This document shows positions 45,310 to 55,750 of a stretch of 64,000 nucleotides of DNA, one piece after another; position 1 is the stretch's first letter, and each line of letters begins with the position of its first letter. The DNA lies in NCBI GenBank assembly GCA_964019335.1, contig OZ025674.1:496001-560000 (forward strand). Reading direction: 5' to 3'. Origin of the DNA: Diplonema japonicum (lineage: Eukaryota; Euglenozoa; Diplonemea; Diplonemida; Diplonemidae). The position numbers and the translations under genes were made by a program. The notes under the pieces are model-generated. The model was not told where the DNA came from. It worked only from the letters and a program-made list of their open reading frames with translations, and searched no databases.

Positions 45310-48300
45310 ATGTCCAACACCTTCACCATCCGTTCGAAGCAAGAAAGGGACAGGCTGCAGGAGAACGCAAAGCCTGTAGTGAGGAACGAGCTTGGACCTC
45401 TTGGCGATGCTGAGGTAGAATGGTTCTGCGGGAACCTGGGTCTGTCGCGCAGGTACTTCGCCTCTGTGGATGCCGAGAGTGTCGCTAAGCACACTATGCT
45501 ACTCTTCGCGGCCAAATTCCGTGCGCGTGTTGCTGACCGCAAGTTCGGGCTTGACATATCTGACGAAGGCACCGACAGGGCCATTTACATCTGCCCGTCG
45601 AAGGACACCACCGACCCTAAGATCGCTCAGGAGTCTGCCTCTGCCGGAGTTGAGAAGCGCATAGAGGCTGCCTACCTCAACGAGGCTTGGCACGCCACCC
45701 AGACCGACTTGAACGCCGGCCAGTCCGCCGAGGCAAGCAAGGCAGGCCAGCACCAGGCCAAGGGCGGCTCTGAGGTCCCCTGCGAGGGCTACGTCGTGGA
45801 AGCCTTCCGCTCCTCTGGTGAGGTTGCCAGGACGGTCCCCATCAGGCTCAGGCTCTTCGTGGTCCAGAGGCCCAACTATGCGAACGCTGCTGGTGAAACT
45901 GGCCTCAAAGCACTTGCCTGCACTCAGTTCTTGAACTTCATCTCGCCCAAGTTCTTCCCTGAGTACGAGAAGCTTCTCTCACGTGCAGAGTCCAGCAATG
46001 GATGCGTCGTGACCTCGACCATTCCCTCCGAGGAAGACTGGTCCGAGCACTCTATGCACAACGAGGAGCACGACGTTGTCATGCGCACCGCGCACAAGAG
46101 GGGGACCACCCACTCCTTCTACAGCTCCTCCAGCCAGCTGTACCGCATGCATGGCTTCAGGTCGCGTGTGAAGGCCATGTGGCCCTTCAAGAACCACATC
46201 GACATCCAGACTGTGTGGTTGTCCCCCATGGAGCCCATTTCCTACAAAGAGCTGCAGAAGAGGGTCGAGTCCCTGAAGCTCCATCTGTCGCTGTCGTACA
46301 TTCTGCCCCGCTCCCCGTTCACATCCCTTGTTGCCAACAGACAGCTTGGTGCTGGCGAGCACGCCTACGCCTATTGTGCCCTTGTCTTCGCGCACCACTT
46401 CCTGACCTTGAAGCCCAATGAGCAGGACAGCGCCGCCCCTTACAAGGCCGCCCTGTTCCCCGAGATCGACAGCTCGGTCAACCAGAGCAGCAGGATCAAG
46501 ATGAGACTCAGGCAGAACATGCTCACGGAACAAAGGTTGGCAGAGGCAGTCTTGAAGTACCCCGAGATCGTTACGAAGCTGTACAGCGCCTTCGAGCAGC
46601 TGCACGCACCGTGGACCCCTCTTGGCGACAGGTTTGACCAGAAGATCGAAGAAGAGCTCGCCAAGATGATCGTGAGGGCGGTCCCTAATGAGATCAACCA
46701 GCGCGTGCTGCTGTGCTTCCTGACGTTCAACAAGTGGATCCTCAAAACCAACTTCTTCCAGGAGGACAGGAACGTCCTTGCCTTCAGGCTCGACCCCCAC
46801 GTTCTGGACAAGAACGAGTACCCCGTCACACCGTATGGCATCTTCCTGGTGTGCGGGTCTGTCTTCAGGGGCTTCCACATCAGGTTCCGTGACGTTTCCA
46901 GGGGTGGCATCAGGCTGATCAGGTCTGCCAACGAGCAGGTTTACGCCAACAACGTCGCCACGCTTCTGGAGGAGAACTACGCCCTCGCTCACACCCAGCA
47001 GAAGAAGAACAAGGACATCCCCGAGGGCGGCTCGAAGGGCACTATCTTGCTTGCCCCCGACCACCAGGACAAGGGACACGTCGCCTTCGACCAGTACATC
47101 GACGGCATCCTCGATGTCATCCTCCCGGACAAGAGGATGAAGGACTATCTCGGCGAGCAGGAGATCCTGTTCTTCGGTCCCGATGAGGGCACCGCCGACA
47201 AGATGGACAGAGCTGCGCAGCGCGCCAAGCAGAGGGGGTACGCTTTGTGGAAGGCCTCGACCACCGGGAAGAGCATCACCATGGGCGGGATCCCCCACGA
47301 CACCTACGGCATGACCACCAGGAGCGTCCACCAATACGTGCTCGGCTTCTACAGGAAGCTCGAGCTGCAGGAGGGCAACATCAAGAAGTGCCAGACTGGC
47401 GGTCCTGACGGTGACCTGGGCAGCAATGAGATCCTCATCTCGCACGACAAGACATGCTCCATTGTCGACGGGTCTGGTGTGCTTCACGACCCCGAGGGGC
47501 TCAACAGAGAAGAGCTCTCTAGGCTTGCGTCTGCAAGACAGATGGCTTGCCACTTCAACACGAAGCTGCTGTCCGCCGGCGGGTTCTTCGTTGATGTGCG
47601 TGAGGTGGACAGGACGCTGCCCAACGGCAGCCTCGTGCAGTCGGGGCTGCAGTTCAGGAACGGGTTCCACATGGACTCGCGTGCTGCGGCGGATCTGTTC
47701 GTGCCGTGCGGTGGGCGTCCTGAGTCTGTTAATGTGATGAATGTCGAGAAGCTGTTCAGCTCGAAGGGAGAACCGATGTACAAGATCATCGTGGAGGGGG
47801 CCAACTTGTTCTTCACGCAAGGTGCCCGGCACAAGCTGGAAGCAGCGGGTGTGCACCTTGTGAAGGACGCGTCTGCCAACAAGGGTGGTGTCACCTCCTC
47901 GTCCTTGGAGGTGCTGACCGCGCTGGCTCTGGGCGACGAGGAGTTCAAGTCACTTATGACTGCGCCGACAGGAACGAGCCCGGATGACATGCCTTTGTTC
48001 TACAAGACTTACGTGCAGGAGGTGCAGGCGAGGATCGAGGAGAACGCAAGGATGGAATTCGAGTGCCTGTGGGCGGAGTGGAAGAAACACGGCGGCACAG
48101 TGCTGATGTCCAGCCTGACGGACATTGTGTCTCAGAAGATCAACTCGCTCAATGACAGCATACAGCAGTCTGCTCTGTGGGACGACATGGAGTTCAGGAA
48201 CCTGGTCTACAAGAAGTACGTACCGAAGACCCTTCTGGACCACATCGGCCTCGAGCAGCTTACCGCAAGAGTCCCCGAGAGGTATGGGAAGATATTATTT

Positions 48301-48445
48301 AAAAACTAAAAAAAAAAAAAGCTACCTGCGTTCCATCTTCGGGTGCTACATCGCTGCGCACTACATCTACACCAGTGGGCCAAATGCCTCTGAGTTTGAG
48401 TTCTTCAACTTTGTGACAAAGTTCAAGGGTCAGGCGAAGCTGTGA
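45310..48445 (+). CDS. NAD-specific glutamate dehydrogenase, large (about 115 kDa) type
   Basis: Exons 45310-48281 and 48322-48445 (40-nt intron) give 1031 aa. This is the large NAD-GDH class found in fungi, oomycetes and trypanosomatids, which deaminates L-glutamate to 2-oxoglutarate and ammonium with NAD. The N-terminal half is the class-specific extension. The catalytic region shows RDVSRGGIRL, Lys576 in EGGSKGTILLAP, FFGPDEGTA, and the NAD-binding part with KIIVEGANLFFTQGAR and LVKDASANKGGVTSSSLEVL. The second exon supplies the conserved end (SYLRSIFGCYIAAHYIYTSG), and without it the protein would stop in AT-rich intron sequence. I chose ATG 45310 (MSNTFTIRSK) because an acceptor-like CCACAACAG ends at 45298; an in-frame upstream ATG at 45202 would put a pyrimidine tract inside the coding region. 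The location is cytosol or mitochondrion; no clear presequence is seen. Confidence 0.95.
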
Positions 48446-50139
48446 GAAGAAAAAGTGAATCCAAAAAAAAAAAAAAAAGAAACACGATACATAAAAAAAA
48501 GAACATGAGAAAATTCCCTCCCCTCCCCATGCCCTTTCCCTTCTACCGCTCAGTGATGTCTGTCTTCTTAATCTGCTTTTAGTTGGGAGATGAAAGAAAA
48601 AAAGGAAAAAGAAAAAAGAAAAGAAAAAAAGCGAGACAAGATTAATGAGAATATAATTCGCCTCCCTTTTAGGAAGTCAAAAAAAAAAAGACAAGAAACA
48701 CGTTGCCAACATCCCTTTGTTATTATCTGCCTCAAGAACGGGGGGAAGATTCGCCGAAGGGGCAACAAATTATTTCGAGAAAAAAAAAACGTGTGCAAAA
48801 CAGAAAATAAAAAGAAAACGTTCTTCTTTTTTTTTTTCCCTCCTCCCTTATTTTTTCCCTATTTTCCTCCTGTTTTTTATTTTATTTTTTTCGTTCCCTT
48901 GAAATGGGAAGTACGGCTGACCAGTCAGTCGTTTTTACAGGAATTTAAAACAAGGAAAAGAACTTTTTTACTAAGATTTTGTGGAAAATAGAGAAAATGA
49001 AAAAAAAGAAAAGGAAGACGGGAAAAAGAAAAAGAAAAAGAAAGTAAAAAAGAATTAGGTGCTCCGTAAAGATTAAAAGGAAGAGGGTAAAAAAGAAAAG
49101 TGTTTTTGAGAGGGCCCCTGCCACAGGTTTGCTTTTTTTTATGTTTTTTTCTCCACCTCCAGCTCTCTCTCTCACTCCTGTACACTTCCCCACCCTTTTT
49201 TTTTTCAGGGCGCCACCAGCCCTGACCTTCTTTATCTCTTATATATTCCCCCCCCCCCCCCCTTTCAGGCTCGAATAAGAAAAGAGGAAATAAACGTTTT
49301 CATGGCACAAGAAAAAAGAGAACAGAAACGTATAAAAAGACGCTTTTTTCTTCTTCTTTTTTTTTTCTTTTTTTTTTTTTTTTTACTCTCGCTCAAAAAA
49401 GAAAAAGGAAAAGAAAACAGAAGGTATTCCTTTCATGTCCCGCAGCATCCCCATTAAACCAGTTGCAAAGCGCCCCAAGGGCCCTCTCCTTATCGTCGAA
49501 ACTGCTGTAAATGCATGTTTTGTCCAAAGAGCTGGTGTAAGATCCCTCCCTTGTTCCCCCCCCCCCTTTTTTTTATATTTTCTTTTTATATTTTAGTTTC
49601 TCTTTCTTTATATTTGAAACCTCCCTTTCCTTTCACCCCCCCCTCCCGTCCGCCAATTCTTTTTCCGAGCAATTTTACGAACAAAAAAAGAAAGAGAAAA
49701 GATTTTCTGAAAATCTTTTAATTTTTCCCCGAAGAAAGGGGGGACACCGTTTCTTTATTTGGCCTTTATAGGCCTGTCACATACTGCAGGTTCCCTTCAA
49801 TGACATTTTTGTGATTGTATTTCCTGAGGGGGAAAAGAGACCCAACCTGGCTTAGCGACCTGCACTGGATCTAGCGACCCATGCAGTGGCCATACCAGGC
49901 ATCGAGGTGACTGAGCCCCTCCGCCTTTCTTCCCGGGCAACATTAAGAGATTTACAGTATGTTTTTGTTTATTTTTTTTTTTTACGTACAAAGAACGAAA
50001 AAAAAAAAAGCCCCCCCACGTTCCTTAAAAAAATCGATTCTTTGAAAGATTTTGTTTTTTTTTCTTGTTTCCTTCCATTTCTCTTGCAAAAGAAAAAGAC
50101 TATCCTGGGGAGAACCACAAAAGGAAAAGGTGAAGAAAA
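48446..50139. other. Intergenic region, GDH to AlkB-like gene
   Basis: About 1.7 kb of A, T and C runs. At 49435-49540 there is a GC-balanced, exon-like frame beginning MSRSIPIKPVAKRPKGP and running to GGT followed by a donor-like GTAAGAT. I could not connect it to a second exon. A third copy of the CCTGTCACATACTGCAGG repeat lies at 49770-49807. The acceptor-like TTCTCTTGCAAAAG ends near 50092, upstream of the AlkB-like start. Confidence 0.5.
49770..49807 (+). repeat. Dispersed repeat CCTGTCACATACTGCAGG, copy 3
   Basis: GGCCTGTCACATACTGCAGG followed by TTCCCTTCAATGACAT matches the copies near 20798 and 24224 with few differences. It lies 25 kb from the other copies. Confidence 0.7.
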
Positions 50140-50733
50140 ATGCTTGGGAGGCGCAAGCTTCATGTCGATCTTGGAAACAAGAGTTGGCTAGATGTGTACA
50201 AGAATGCGATCTCTGGTGGGGCAACGAGGCTAGAAAATATATGGGAGCTGTGCCCTAAAGAGTACGTAAAAATCAAAATCATGGGAAAGGAAGTGCCTTT
50301 GGCGAGGTATCAGCGAACTTTTGGAAGCGGTGGTTACGCGTTCAGCGGGCAAGTTACTGAGGCTGAGCCCATGCCCTTAGAGGTGGGCCAGATCATGGAC
50401 ATGGTGAACGAAATAGTACAGCCAGAGCATCCTTTCAACATGTGCCTCCTGAACTTCTACAGTGATGGTTCACAGTACTGCGGCTACCACAGTGACGACA
50501 CCCGCCAGCTGCACCCAGGCAGCCCTATTGCGTGCCTCTCGTTGGGCGCCACCAGAAAATTCTCCCTTCAGCCAACCAAAGCCTACCCCTCTTCCGCTCA
50601 CAGCATTCTACTTGATGACGGCGACCTTGTTGTCATGCAGGGTGCCTGCCAAACCACACACAAGCACAGCATCCCCAAGATGGCCCGGGCAAAGGGAAAG
50701 CGTGCGAGCCTTACATTCCGTTGTTTCAAATGA
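50140..50733 (+). CDS. AlkB-family 2-oxoglutarate/Fe(II) dioxygenase (ALKBH2/3-like)
   Basis: A single-exon ORF of 197 aa. The double-stranded beta-helix core is recognisable: PLARYQRTFGSGGYAFSG, then FNMCLLNFYSDG, the iron-binding HxD at His117/Asp119 (GYHSDDTRQLHPGSPIACLS), LGATRKFSL, DGDLVVMQG and the distal His176 (THKHSIPK), ending RASLTFR with the 2-oxoglutarate-binding arginine. AlkB enzymes remove alkyl groups from DNA, RNA or protein by oxidation. The closest pattern is the ALKBH2/ALKBH3 nucleic-acid repair type, given the GSPIASLSLG-like context and short N-terminus. The in-frame TGA three codons before the ATG fixes the start. No targeting sequence is evident, so nuclear or cytosolic action is most likely. 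Confidence 0.9.
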   Translation: MLGRRKLHVDLGNKSWLDVYKNAISGGATRLENIWELCPKEYVKIKIMGKEVPLARYQRTFGSGGYAFSGQVTEAEPMPLEVGQIMDMVNEIVQPEHPFNMCLLNFYSDGSQYCGYHSDDTRQLHPGSPIACLSLGATRKFSLQPTKAYPSSAHSILLDDGDLVVMQGACQTTHKHSIPKMARAKGKRASLTFRCFK

Positions 50734-50966
50734 ATACCTTTGCAAAGGGAGGGGGAGGGAAGGTTCTTATCCTACTTACTTCTTCCCGCCCGCTCATTTT
50801 CTTCCCTCTATTCTTCTGACGGTTGCCTTTTTTCCAATCTCTGTTGCCTATTAATGTAGGACACCTCCACTACAAGCTGCTAGAAAAACGTATTCCTGGC
50901 TTTGCCAGATGACGTGTTAAAAATATATTCTTTTTTAGTCATCCTGTTGAGTTACCAACAGTCAAC

Positions 50967-51836
50967 ATGAGCGATGCGTACGAGGCGACCATCGCCAAGC
51001 TGAAAGAGGAGAACAAGCTGCGCGAGGAGGCGTTGTTGCAAGAGCTTGAAAAGGCACGCGAAGAGAGGTACCTGGCCCCGGCTGACTACCCAACGCAGCT
51101 CCGGAAGCTGGAACGGGAAAACGCAAAGCTAAGGGTGGAGCTGCAGCTGCAGCAGGGCCATGTCTTGAATATGGCGACGGAGATGGGACGGCTGCGCGAA
51201 GAGCTACGGACGCTGAACAGCGTGAGCAACGTGGCCGATGAGCTGCACGGCGCACAGCTTGCACTGGCGGACAACGTGCGGCGGCTGCAAGAGGGAACCA
51301 GGGAACTCGATGACACGACGAAGGTGCTTATCTCAAACACACGCCGTGGGAGTAGAGGTGAGCGGCTGGCAGTAGGTGTCGCACCTCACAAGCACAGCGA
51401 CATCGTCGCAGTCTCTTCCGCTGCAGGCCTCACAAACGAGCTGTATGAGAGGTTCCAGCCTGTCGTGCCACACCCTGTCCTGCGCTTCCACCAAGTGCAG
51501 GCTAGCAACACACTCTTCCGAACATTGGCCTTTCTCCTACTCGGCAACGAGTACTCCCACACCTCCCTTCGGGACCAGGTGCTGCAACACATCACACAGC
51601 ACCCCTCGCAATACGCCCGCTACGTCACCACGTCCCTATCCTATTACTGCCAGGTTACCCCAGGGGACCTGCTTACCCTCCAGGCTGCTGCCGACAGGTA
51701 CCGTGTGTCCATTACTGTCTATTACTTGCCGCAGTACCACAGAAGCCTGTTCCTCCCCTCTGATACCCCCCTCCAGGAAGTGACCCTTTCGATGTGGGTA
51801 GAGGGTGACCAAGAAATGTACTGCCCTGTCTTATAA
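50967..51836 (+). CDS. Coiled-coil protein with OTU-like domain lacking catalytic residues
   Basis: A single-exon ORF of 289 aa. Residues 1-120 or so form a heptad-patterned coiled coil (LKEENKLREEALLQELEKAR). Residues 165-289 follow the OTU deubiquitinase fold: NTLFRTLAFLLLGNEYSHTS, LRDQVLQHITQHPSQYARYV, then GDLLTLQAAADRYRVSITVY. In active OTUs the first motif is D-G-N-C-L-F; here it is A-S-N-T-L-F, with Ala179 and Thr182 in place of the catalytic Asp and Cys. The usual terminal His is also absent (QEMYCPVL). A catalytically inactive, ubiquitin-binding or scaffolding role is inferred. The start lies five bases after an acceptor-like TACCAACAG (ends 50961). Confidence 0.72.
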   Translation: MSDAYEATIAKLKEENKLREEALLQELEKAREERYLAPADYPTQLRKLERENAKLRVELQLQQGHVLNMATEMGRLREELRTLNSVSNVADELHGAQLALADNVRRLQEGTRELDDTTKVLISNTRRGSRGERLAVGVAPHKHSDIVAVSSAAGLTNELYERFQPVVPHPVLRFHQVQASNTLFRTLAFLLLGNEYSHTSLRDQVLQHITQHPSQYARYVTTSLSYYCQVTPGDLLTLQAAADRYRVSITVYYLPQYHRSLFLPSDTPLQEVTLSMWVEGDQEMYCPVL

Positions 51837-51889
51837 TGTACTTTGTAAAGTGATATTTTAATTTTGCATCCTCAGTACGCACACAGGTG

Positions 51890-52855
51890 ATGACGGTGAT
51901 TCGTGCTGCCTTCGATGTGGGCTCAGGGGCCACCAAGCTGCAGGTAGCTGAGGTGGATACATCGGCAGGCAAGATCGTGAATGTGCTGTTCGCTGAAGAG
52001 AGGCCTGTGAAATTTGCGCTGGACTTGAAGGCGTCGAAGGACAATACGATCTCGGAGAGCATCATGGGGAAGGGGCTTCAGGTGTTTGGAGATCTGTTGC
52101 GTATTGCAAGCGAGCATGGAGCGGTGCAGGTGGCGGCAATAGCGACGGAAGTGTTTCGCAAGGCAGCTAACGGGAGAGAGTTTGTGCGCAAAGTGAGGGA
52201 GGTGCTTGGCATAGAGCTGTGCATTGTGTCGCAGCAAATGGAGGCTGTGCTGGGGTACGACACGGCAGTGGCTTTAGGCGGGATAAGGGATGTTATAAGC
52301 TGGGACTCGGGAGGTGGTAGCTTTCAGCTAGCGACCGACCGTGGTGCGAGGGTGTACTTAGGTGCTTTGGGAGCCTCTGTTGTAACCGCAATGATGGTGA
52401 GGGACGTCCAAGACAAGATCTTCACGACCACCTCGTCACCTAACCCTGTGCACCGCCACCACATTGACCAGCTAGCGAGCCTTTGCCTCTCTAAGCTTTC
52501 CACTCCGCCGCGTTGGCTGACGAGTGGTGCCCCTGTTGTTGCTGTGGGCGGCCCTAACAGTATCTTCCGTCTTGCTGCAGACATGACGGGTACCAACATC
52601 ATCACCACGGACCTAGTCGCCTCCTGCACTGCGGAGCTCTTAGGCCACAGTGACGCTACTATCCGTGCACGCTGCTGCCCCCGTTCCGACTCCGACCCCC
52701 CTTCGATGATCCTTCCGAAGCTCACGCTCCTCCAAACAGTTATGAAGCACTGCAACATTAAATCATTTAAATTCGTACCTGCAATCGGCTCCTGTGCGGG
52801 CATTCTCATTAGCACAGACCTGAAGTGGGGGATCCTTCCCTCCTCGAAGCTGTAG
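51890..52855 (+). CDS. Ppx/GppA-type exopolyphosphatase-like protein
   Basis: A single-exon ORF of 321 aa in the ASKHA ATPase superfamily. The N-terminal phosphate-1 loop reads AAFDVGSGATKLQVAE and the second conserved motif is ISWDSGGGSFQLA, near residue 143. Both are typical of Ppx/GppA enzymes, which hydrolyse inorganic polyphosphate or convert pppGpp to ppGpp. The length corresponds to the two core domains without the C-terminal HD extension of bacterial Ppx. A polyphosphate or related phosphatase role in the cytosol is the best guess. The start ATG 51890 lies three bases after the acceptor-like GCACACAG. The stop codon is only 51 bp ahead of the next gene's ATG. Confidence 0.85.
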   Translation: MTVIRAAFDVGSGATKLQVAEVDTSAGKIVNVLFAEERPVKFALDLKASKDNTISESIMGKGLQVFGDLLRIASEHGAVQVAAIATEVFRKAANGREFVRKVREVLGIELCIVSQQMEAVLGYDTAVALGGIRDVISWDSGGGSFQLATDRGARVYLGALGASVVTAMMVRDVQDKIFTTTSSPNPVHRHHIDQLASLCLSKLSTPPRWLTSGAPVVAVGGPNSIFRLAADMTGTNIITTDLVASCTAELLGHSDATIRARCCPRSDSDPPSMILPKLTLLQTVMKHCNIKSFKFVPAIGSCAGILISTDLKWGILPSSKL

Positions 52856-52906
52856 TTGTCCCTTTGTATTTGTACCAAACCAGCCTACGGACCAACACAG
52901 GAGGAT

Positions 52907-54175
52907 ATGGCAAGGCGTGTATTGGTTTCTGTCGGAGGTGTGGCCTCCGCGGTGGGCCTCAACAGCTGCTTTGGCAAGGAACGCGAAGCGCCTATAGTAG
53001 TGGTCGGTGGGGGTGTGATGGGGGCATCTGCATGCTATTCTATCAGCAGCAAAGGTGTGCCTTGTGTGCTGATTGACGATGGCGATCCATTCAAGTCCAG
53101 TTGGGGAGAAAGCAGAGTCGCGAGGGACGTGCAGCAGGAGGCAATATATGTGCGTCTTTTCAGAAGGTCGTTGGGTTTATGGAAGAAAATCGAAGAAGAA
53201 GCCGAACAAGAGGTCATGGTGCAGACTGGTATCATAACATTGGGCGAGGGAGAGAAACTGGAGAAGGCAAAGGAAAACAACCGCCTACTGGACTTGGAAT
53301 TCGAAACTTTGAACGCTGAAAGTTTCCCTCAGGTGAACATCCCAGAGAGCACGGAAGGTATCTACCAGTCAGGTGGATGGGTGGTTCTTGCTTCCAAAGC
53401 AGTTGACGCCCTGTATAACCTCAGCCCGATGAAGGGCGGAACAGTTATTGAGAATGACGGCGTGACAAAGATCAACAGAAAGGAGAAGTGGGTGGAAACT
53501 GAATCGGGGCACAGGGTACACTATTCAAAGCTCGTTCTATCATGTGGGCCGAAGACAAACAAGGTACTGCAAGGCGCTGGCCTGTCGTCGCTTGCCATTG
53601 TGCCTACTGCAGAGCAGCAGAACTACTACAAGCCACGCGACAGCTCTGTAGATCACAGCACGGCAAGCATGCCTGTCATCATAGAGTTCAATGAACGTTT
53701 CATTTACGTCGTGCCACATGTGGTTGATGGCGTTGAAGGTGTAAAGGTGTCCTTGCACGGCGCAGGCGAAGTCATGCAAGACTCCGAATACGTGATCCCT
53801 GCAGGTGTCGATGCCACGCAGTTGTACCCATACCGCTCAGTGCACACATCACGCAACGTGGTGACGACAGGTCTGCCCTCAGGGAGAATGCCCTCTACTG
53901 CAATTGTCAACGAGTGGGTCAAGACATATCTCCCCCACCTCCACCCCGAGCCCCACTACACCTACCGCTGTGTGTACACTTCCTCCGTCAAAGGAGACGG
54001 TCCCGTTCTCGGGCCACACCCCGATGACAGCGATGTCATAATGTGCTGTGCCTTTTCGGGTGAGGGTTTCAAGTTTGCACCTGTATACGGCGAGATCGCG
54101 GGCAATTACGCGCTCAACACGCCGCAAGAGGTGCAGGGACTGCAGAGGTTCCTCCCCGACAGGCTGGTTGTCTGA
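52907..54175 (+). CDS. FAD-dependent amine oxidase of the sarcosine oxidase (DAO/MSOX) family
   Basis: A single-exon ORF of 422 aa. The FAD-binding Rossmann signature IVVVGGGVMGASACYSISSK lies near residues 29-48, followed by SSWGESRVARDVQQE, the flavin-contacting region of monomeric sarcosine/pipecolate oxidases. A C-terminal GPHPDDSDVIMCCAFSGEGF matches the substrate/FAD domain end. Such enzymes oxidise N-methyl or cyclic amino acids, giving hydrogen peroxide. The N-terminus (MARRVLVSVGGVASAVGLNS) might be a targeting or membrane segment, and the C-terminus (RLVV) lacks a clear peroxisomal signal. The start follows an acceptor-like ACCAACACAG ending at 52900. The substrate cannot be told from sequence alone. 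Confidence 0.87.
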   Translation: MARRVLVSVGGVASAVGLNSCFGKEREAPIVVVGGGVMGASACYSISSKGVPCVLIDDGDPFKSSWGESRVARDVQQEAIYVRLFRRSLGLWKKIEEEAEQEVMVQTGIITLGEGEKLEKAKENNRLLDLEFETLNAESFPQVNIPESTEGIYQSGGWVVLASKAVDALYNLSPMKGGTVIENDGVTKINRKEKWVETESGHRVHYSKLVLSCGPKTNKVLQGAGLSSLAIVPTAEQQNYYKPRDSSVDHSTASMPVIIEFNERFIYVVPHVVDGVEGVKVSLHGAGEVMQDSEYVIPAGVDATQLYPYRSVHTSRNVVTTGLPSGRMPSTAIVNEWVKTYLPHLHPEPHYTYRCVYTSSVKGDGPVLGPHPDDSDVIMCCAFSGEGFKFAPVYGEIAGNYALNTPQEVQGLQRFLPDRLVV

Positions 54176-54417
54176 CCCGAATGGCCATTTGTTTCAGCTC
54201 CATTACTTTAACTACTGAGATGCCTAGAGTTGATAGCACGCCTTCCTATACGGCGCCTGGAAAATGGGCTTTCGCGAAGCTCTATATCAGGCAGTGCAGT
54301 GCGCACTTCTAGGCAACAGTCCCTCTAACGTTTCCAGCTCCTCTGATGTATTGGTGGAGACCGGAGTTTAACTTTCTAACTTATTTGGTGATTTTTATTC
54401 AGGTTGCATACTTAGAG

Positions 54418-55677
54418 ATGCTGAGATTATCTTCAAGATGTCTGTGCGAGGCTGTGGTGACGCCTTGGGGCGTGTCAGGACCGAAGGATGCCCCTTTGAA
54501 GTATGCGAAGGTAATCGAGCAGTTCGGGTCGGAGCCTATGACTGAGGAGATGATGGGGCACTTTAAGGCAGCAGTGGCGCACATGAATGGTGAGACAGAG
54601 ATGCACAAGTTCATGCGGAGGAACATAGCCTTCACGCACAGGGGGCTGGAGCAGGCGATGCAAGAGATCATGAATGAAAAGAAGTTCTACTTATACACTG
54701 GACGTGGTCCCTCCGACAAGACCATGCACATCGGGCATGCGGTGCCCTTCATGCTGACAAAGTACTTGCAAGACCAGTTCGACGTCCCTCTTGTCATTCA
54801 GATGACCGACGACGAGAAGTTCCTCTTCCGTGACCTTGACATGGACAAGCTGCAAACTATGACACGCGAGAATATCAAAGACATCCTCAGCTTCGGGTTC
54901 GACCTAAAGAAGACCTTCGTCTTCAACAATCTGAACTACATGCAGCGCCTGTACCCCAACACCCTCAGAATCCAAAGACAGCTCACCTTCAACAAGGTCT
55001 CCTCGACCTTCGGGTTCGACAACAGCAGCAACATCGGTAAGATTGCGTTCCCTGCTATTCAAGCCGCTCCATGTCTCTCATCATCCTTTCCCGTGGTGCT
55101 GCCGGTGAAAAGCAAGATGAAATGCCTCATCCCCTGCGCAATAGACCAGGACCCTTTCTTCATGCTTACTCGCGACGTGTGTCCGAAGCTGAAGTCCCCG
55201 AAGCCTTCGCTGTTAATGACAAAGTTCCTGCCACCCCTGAACGGCGTTGGAGGGAAGATGTCCTCCTCAGGTGAGAGCCACACACAAGTGTTGCTCACTG
55301 ATGACAGGAAGACAGTGCATAAGAAAATAAAGAGATCGTTCAGCGGTGGCGCTGCAACGCTTGAGGAGTTCAAAGAGAAGGGGGGAGACGCTGAGATCGA
55401 TGTGGCGTACCAGTACCTCAAGCACTTCCTGGAAGATGACGCAGAGCTGCAGGAGTTGCATGACGGGTTTACAAGCGGCACCATACACTCAGGTATCATG
55501 AAGCAACGTGCGGCAGATGTAGTGGCCGATTTTTTGGAGCAACTGCAGGTATGCACCTACCTCTTTTACCCCCCCCCCCCCCGCTTCAATCACACCACTC
55601 AGGAACGTCGTGCTGCCATAACTGAAGAGGACGTTGATTTTGTGATGAGCGAACGATCCATTCTCCCGTTCAACTAA
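54418..55677 (+). CDS. WARS: Tryptophanyl-tRNA synthetase, eukaryotic type
   Basis: Exons 54418-55548 and 55603-55677 (54-nt intron with a C run) give 401 aa. It is a class I synthetase attaching tryptophan to tRNA-Trp. HIGH is at residues 104-107 (KTMHIGHAVPF) and KMSSS from Lys280 (GGKMSSSGES). Family segments YTGRGPSDK, QMTDDEKFLFRDL, GKIAFPAIQAAP, CLIPCAIDQDPFFMLTRDV and FSGGAATLEE leave no doubt. The second exon restores the conserved C-terminus (EERRAAITEEDVDFVM). The start at 54418 (MLRLSSRCLCEAVVTPWGV) follows acceptor-like TTTTTATTCAG ending 54402. The first ten residues are basic and hydroxylated, so mitochondrial import of this copy is possible, though the body is the cytosolic eukaryotic type. 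Confidence 0.96.
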   Translation: MLRLSSRCLCEAVVTPWGVSGPKDAPLKYAKVIEQFGSEPMTEEMMGHFKAAVAHMNGETEMHKFMRRNIAFTHRGLEQAMQEIMNEKKFYLYTGRGPSDKTMHIGHAVPFMLTKYLQDQFDVPLVIQMTDDEKFLFRDLDMDKLQTMTRENIKDILSFGFDLKKTFVFNNLNYMQRLYPNTLRIQRQLTFNKVSSTFGFDNSSNIGKIAFPAIQAAPCLSSSFPVVLPVKSKMKCLIPCAIDQDPFFMLTRDVCPKLKSPKPSLLMTKFLPPLNGVGGKMSSSGESHTQVLLTDDRKTVHKKIKRSFSGGAATLEEFKEKGGDAEIDVAYQYLKHFLEDDAELQELHDGFTSGTIHSGIMKQRAADVVADFLEQLQVCTYLFYPPPPRFNHTTQERRAAITEEDVDFVMSERSILPFN

Positions 55678-55750
55678 TGTTGTATTTCTGTTCATTCGTA
55701 TATTACGAAACTGACTCCAGCAACAGCTTTACACTACGTTATATGTGTTG

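Noticed and set aside
45979-47856. A 625-codon open frame on the - strand opposite the GDH gene
   Set aside because: It is a shadow of the GC-rich, codon-biased GDH frame. The + strand product is a clear full-length family member and the antisense peptide has no recognisable motif.
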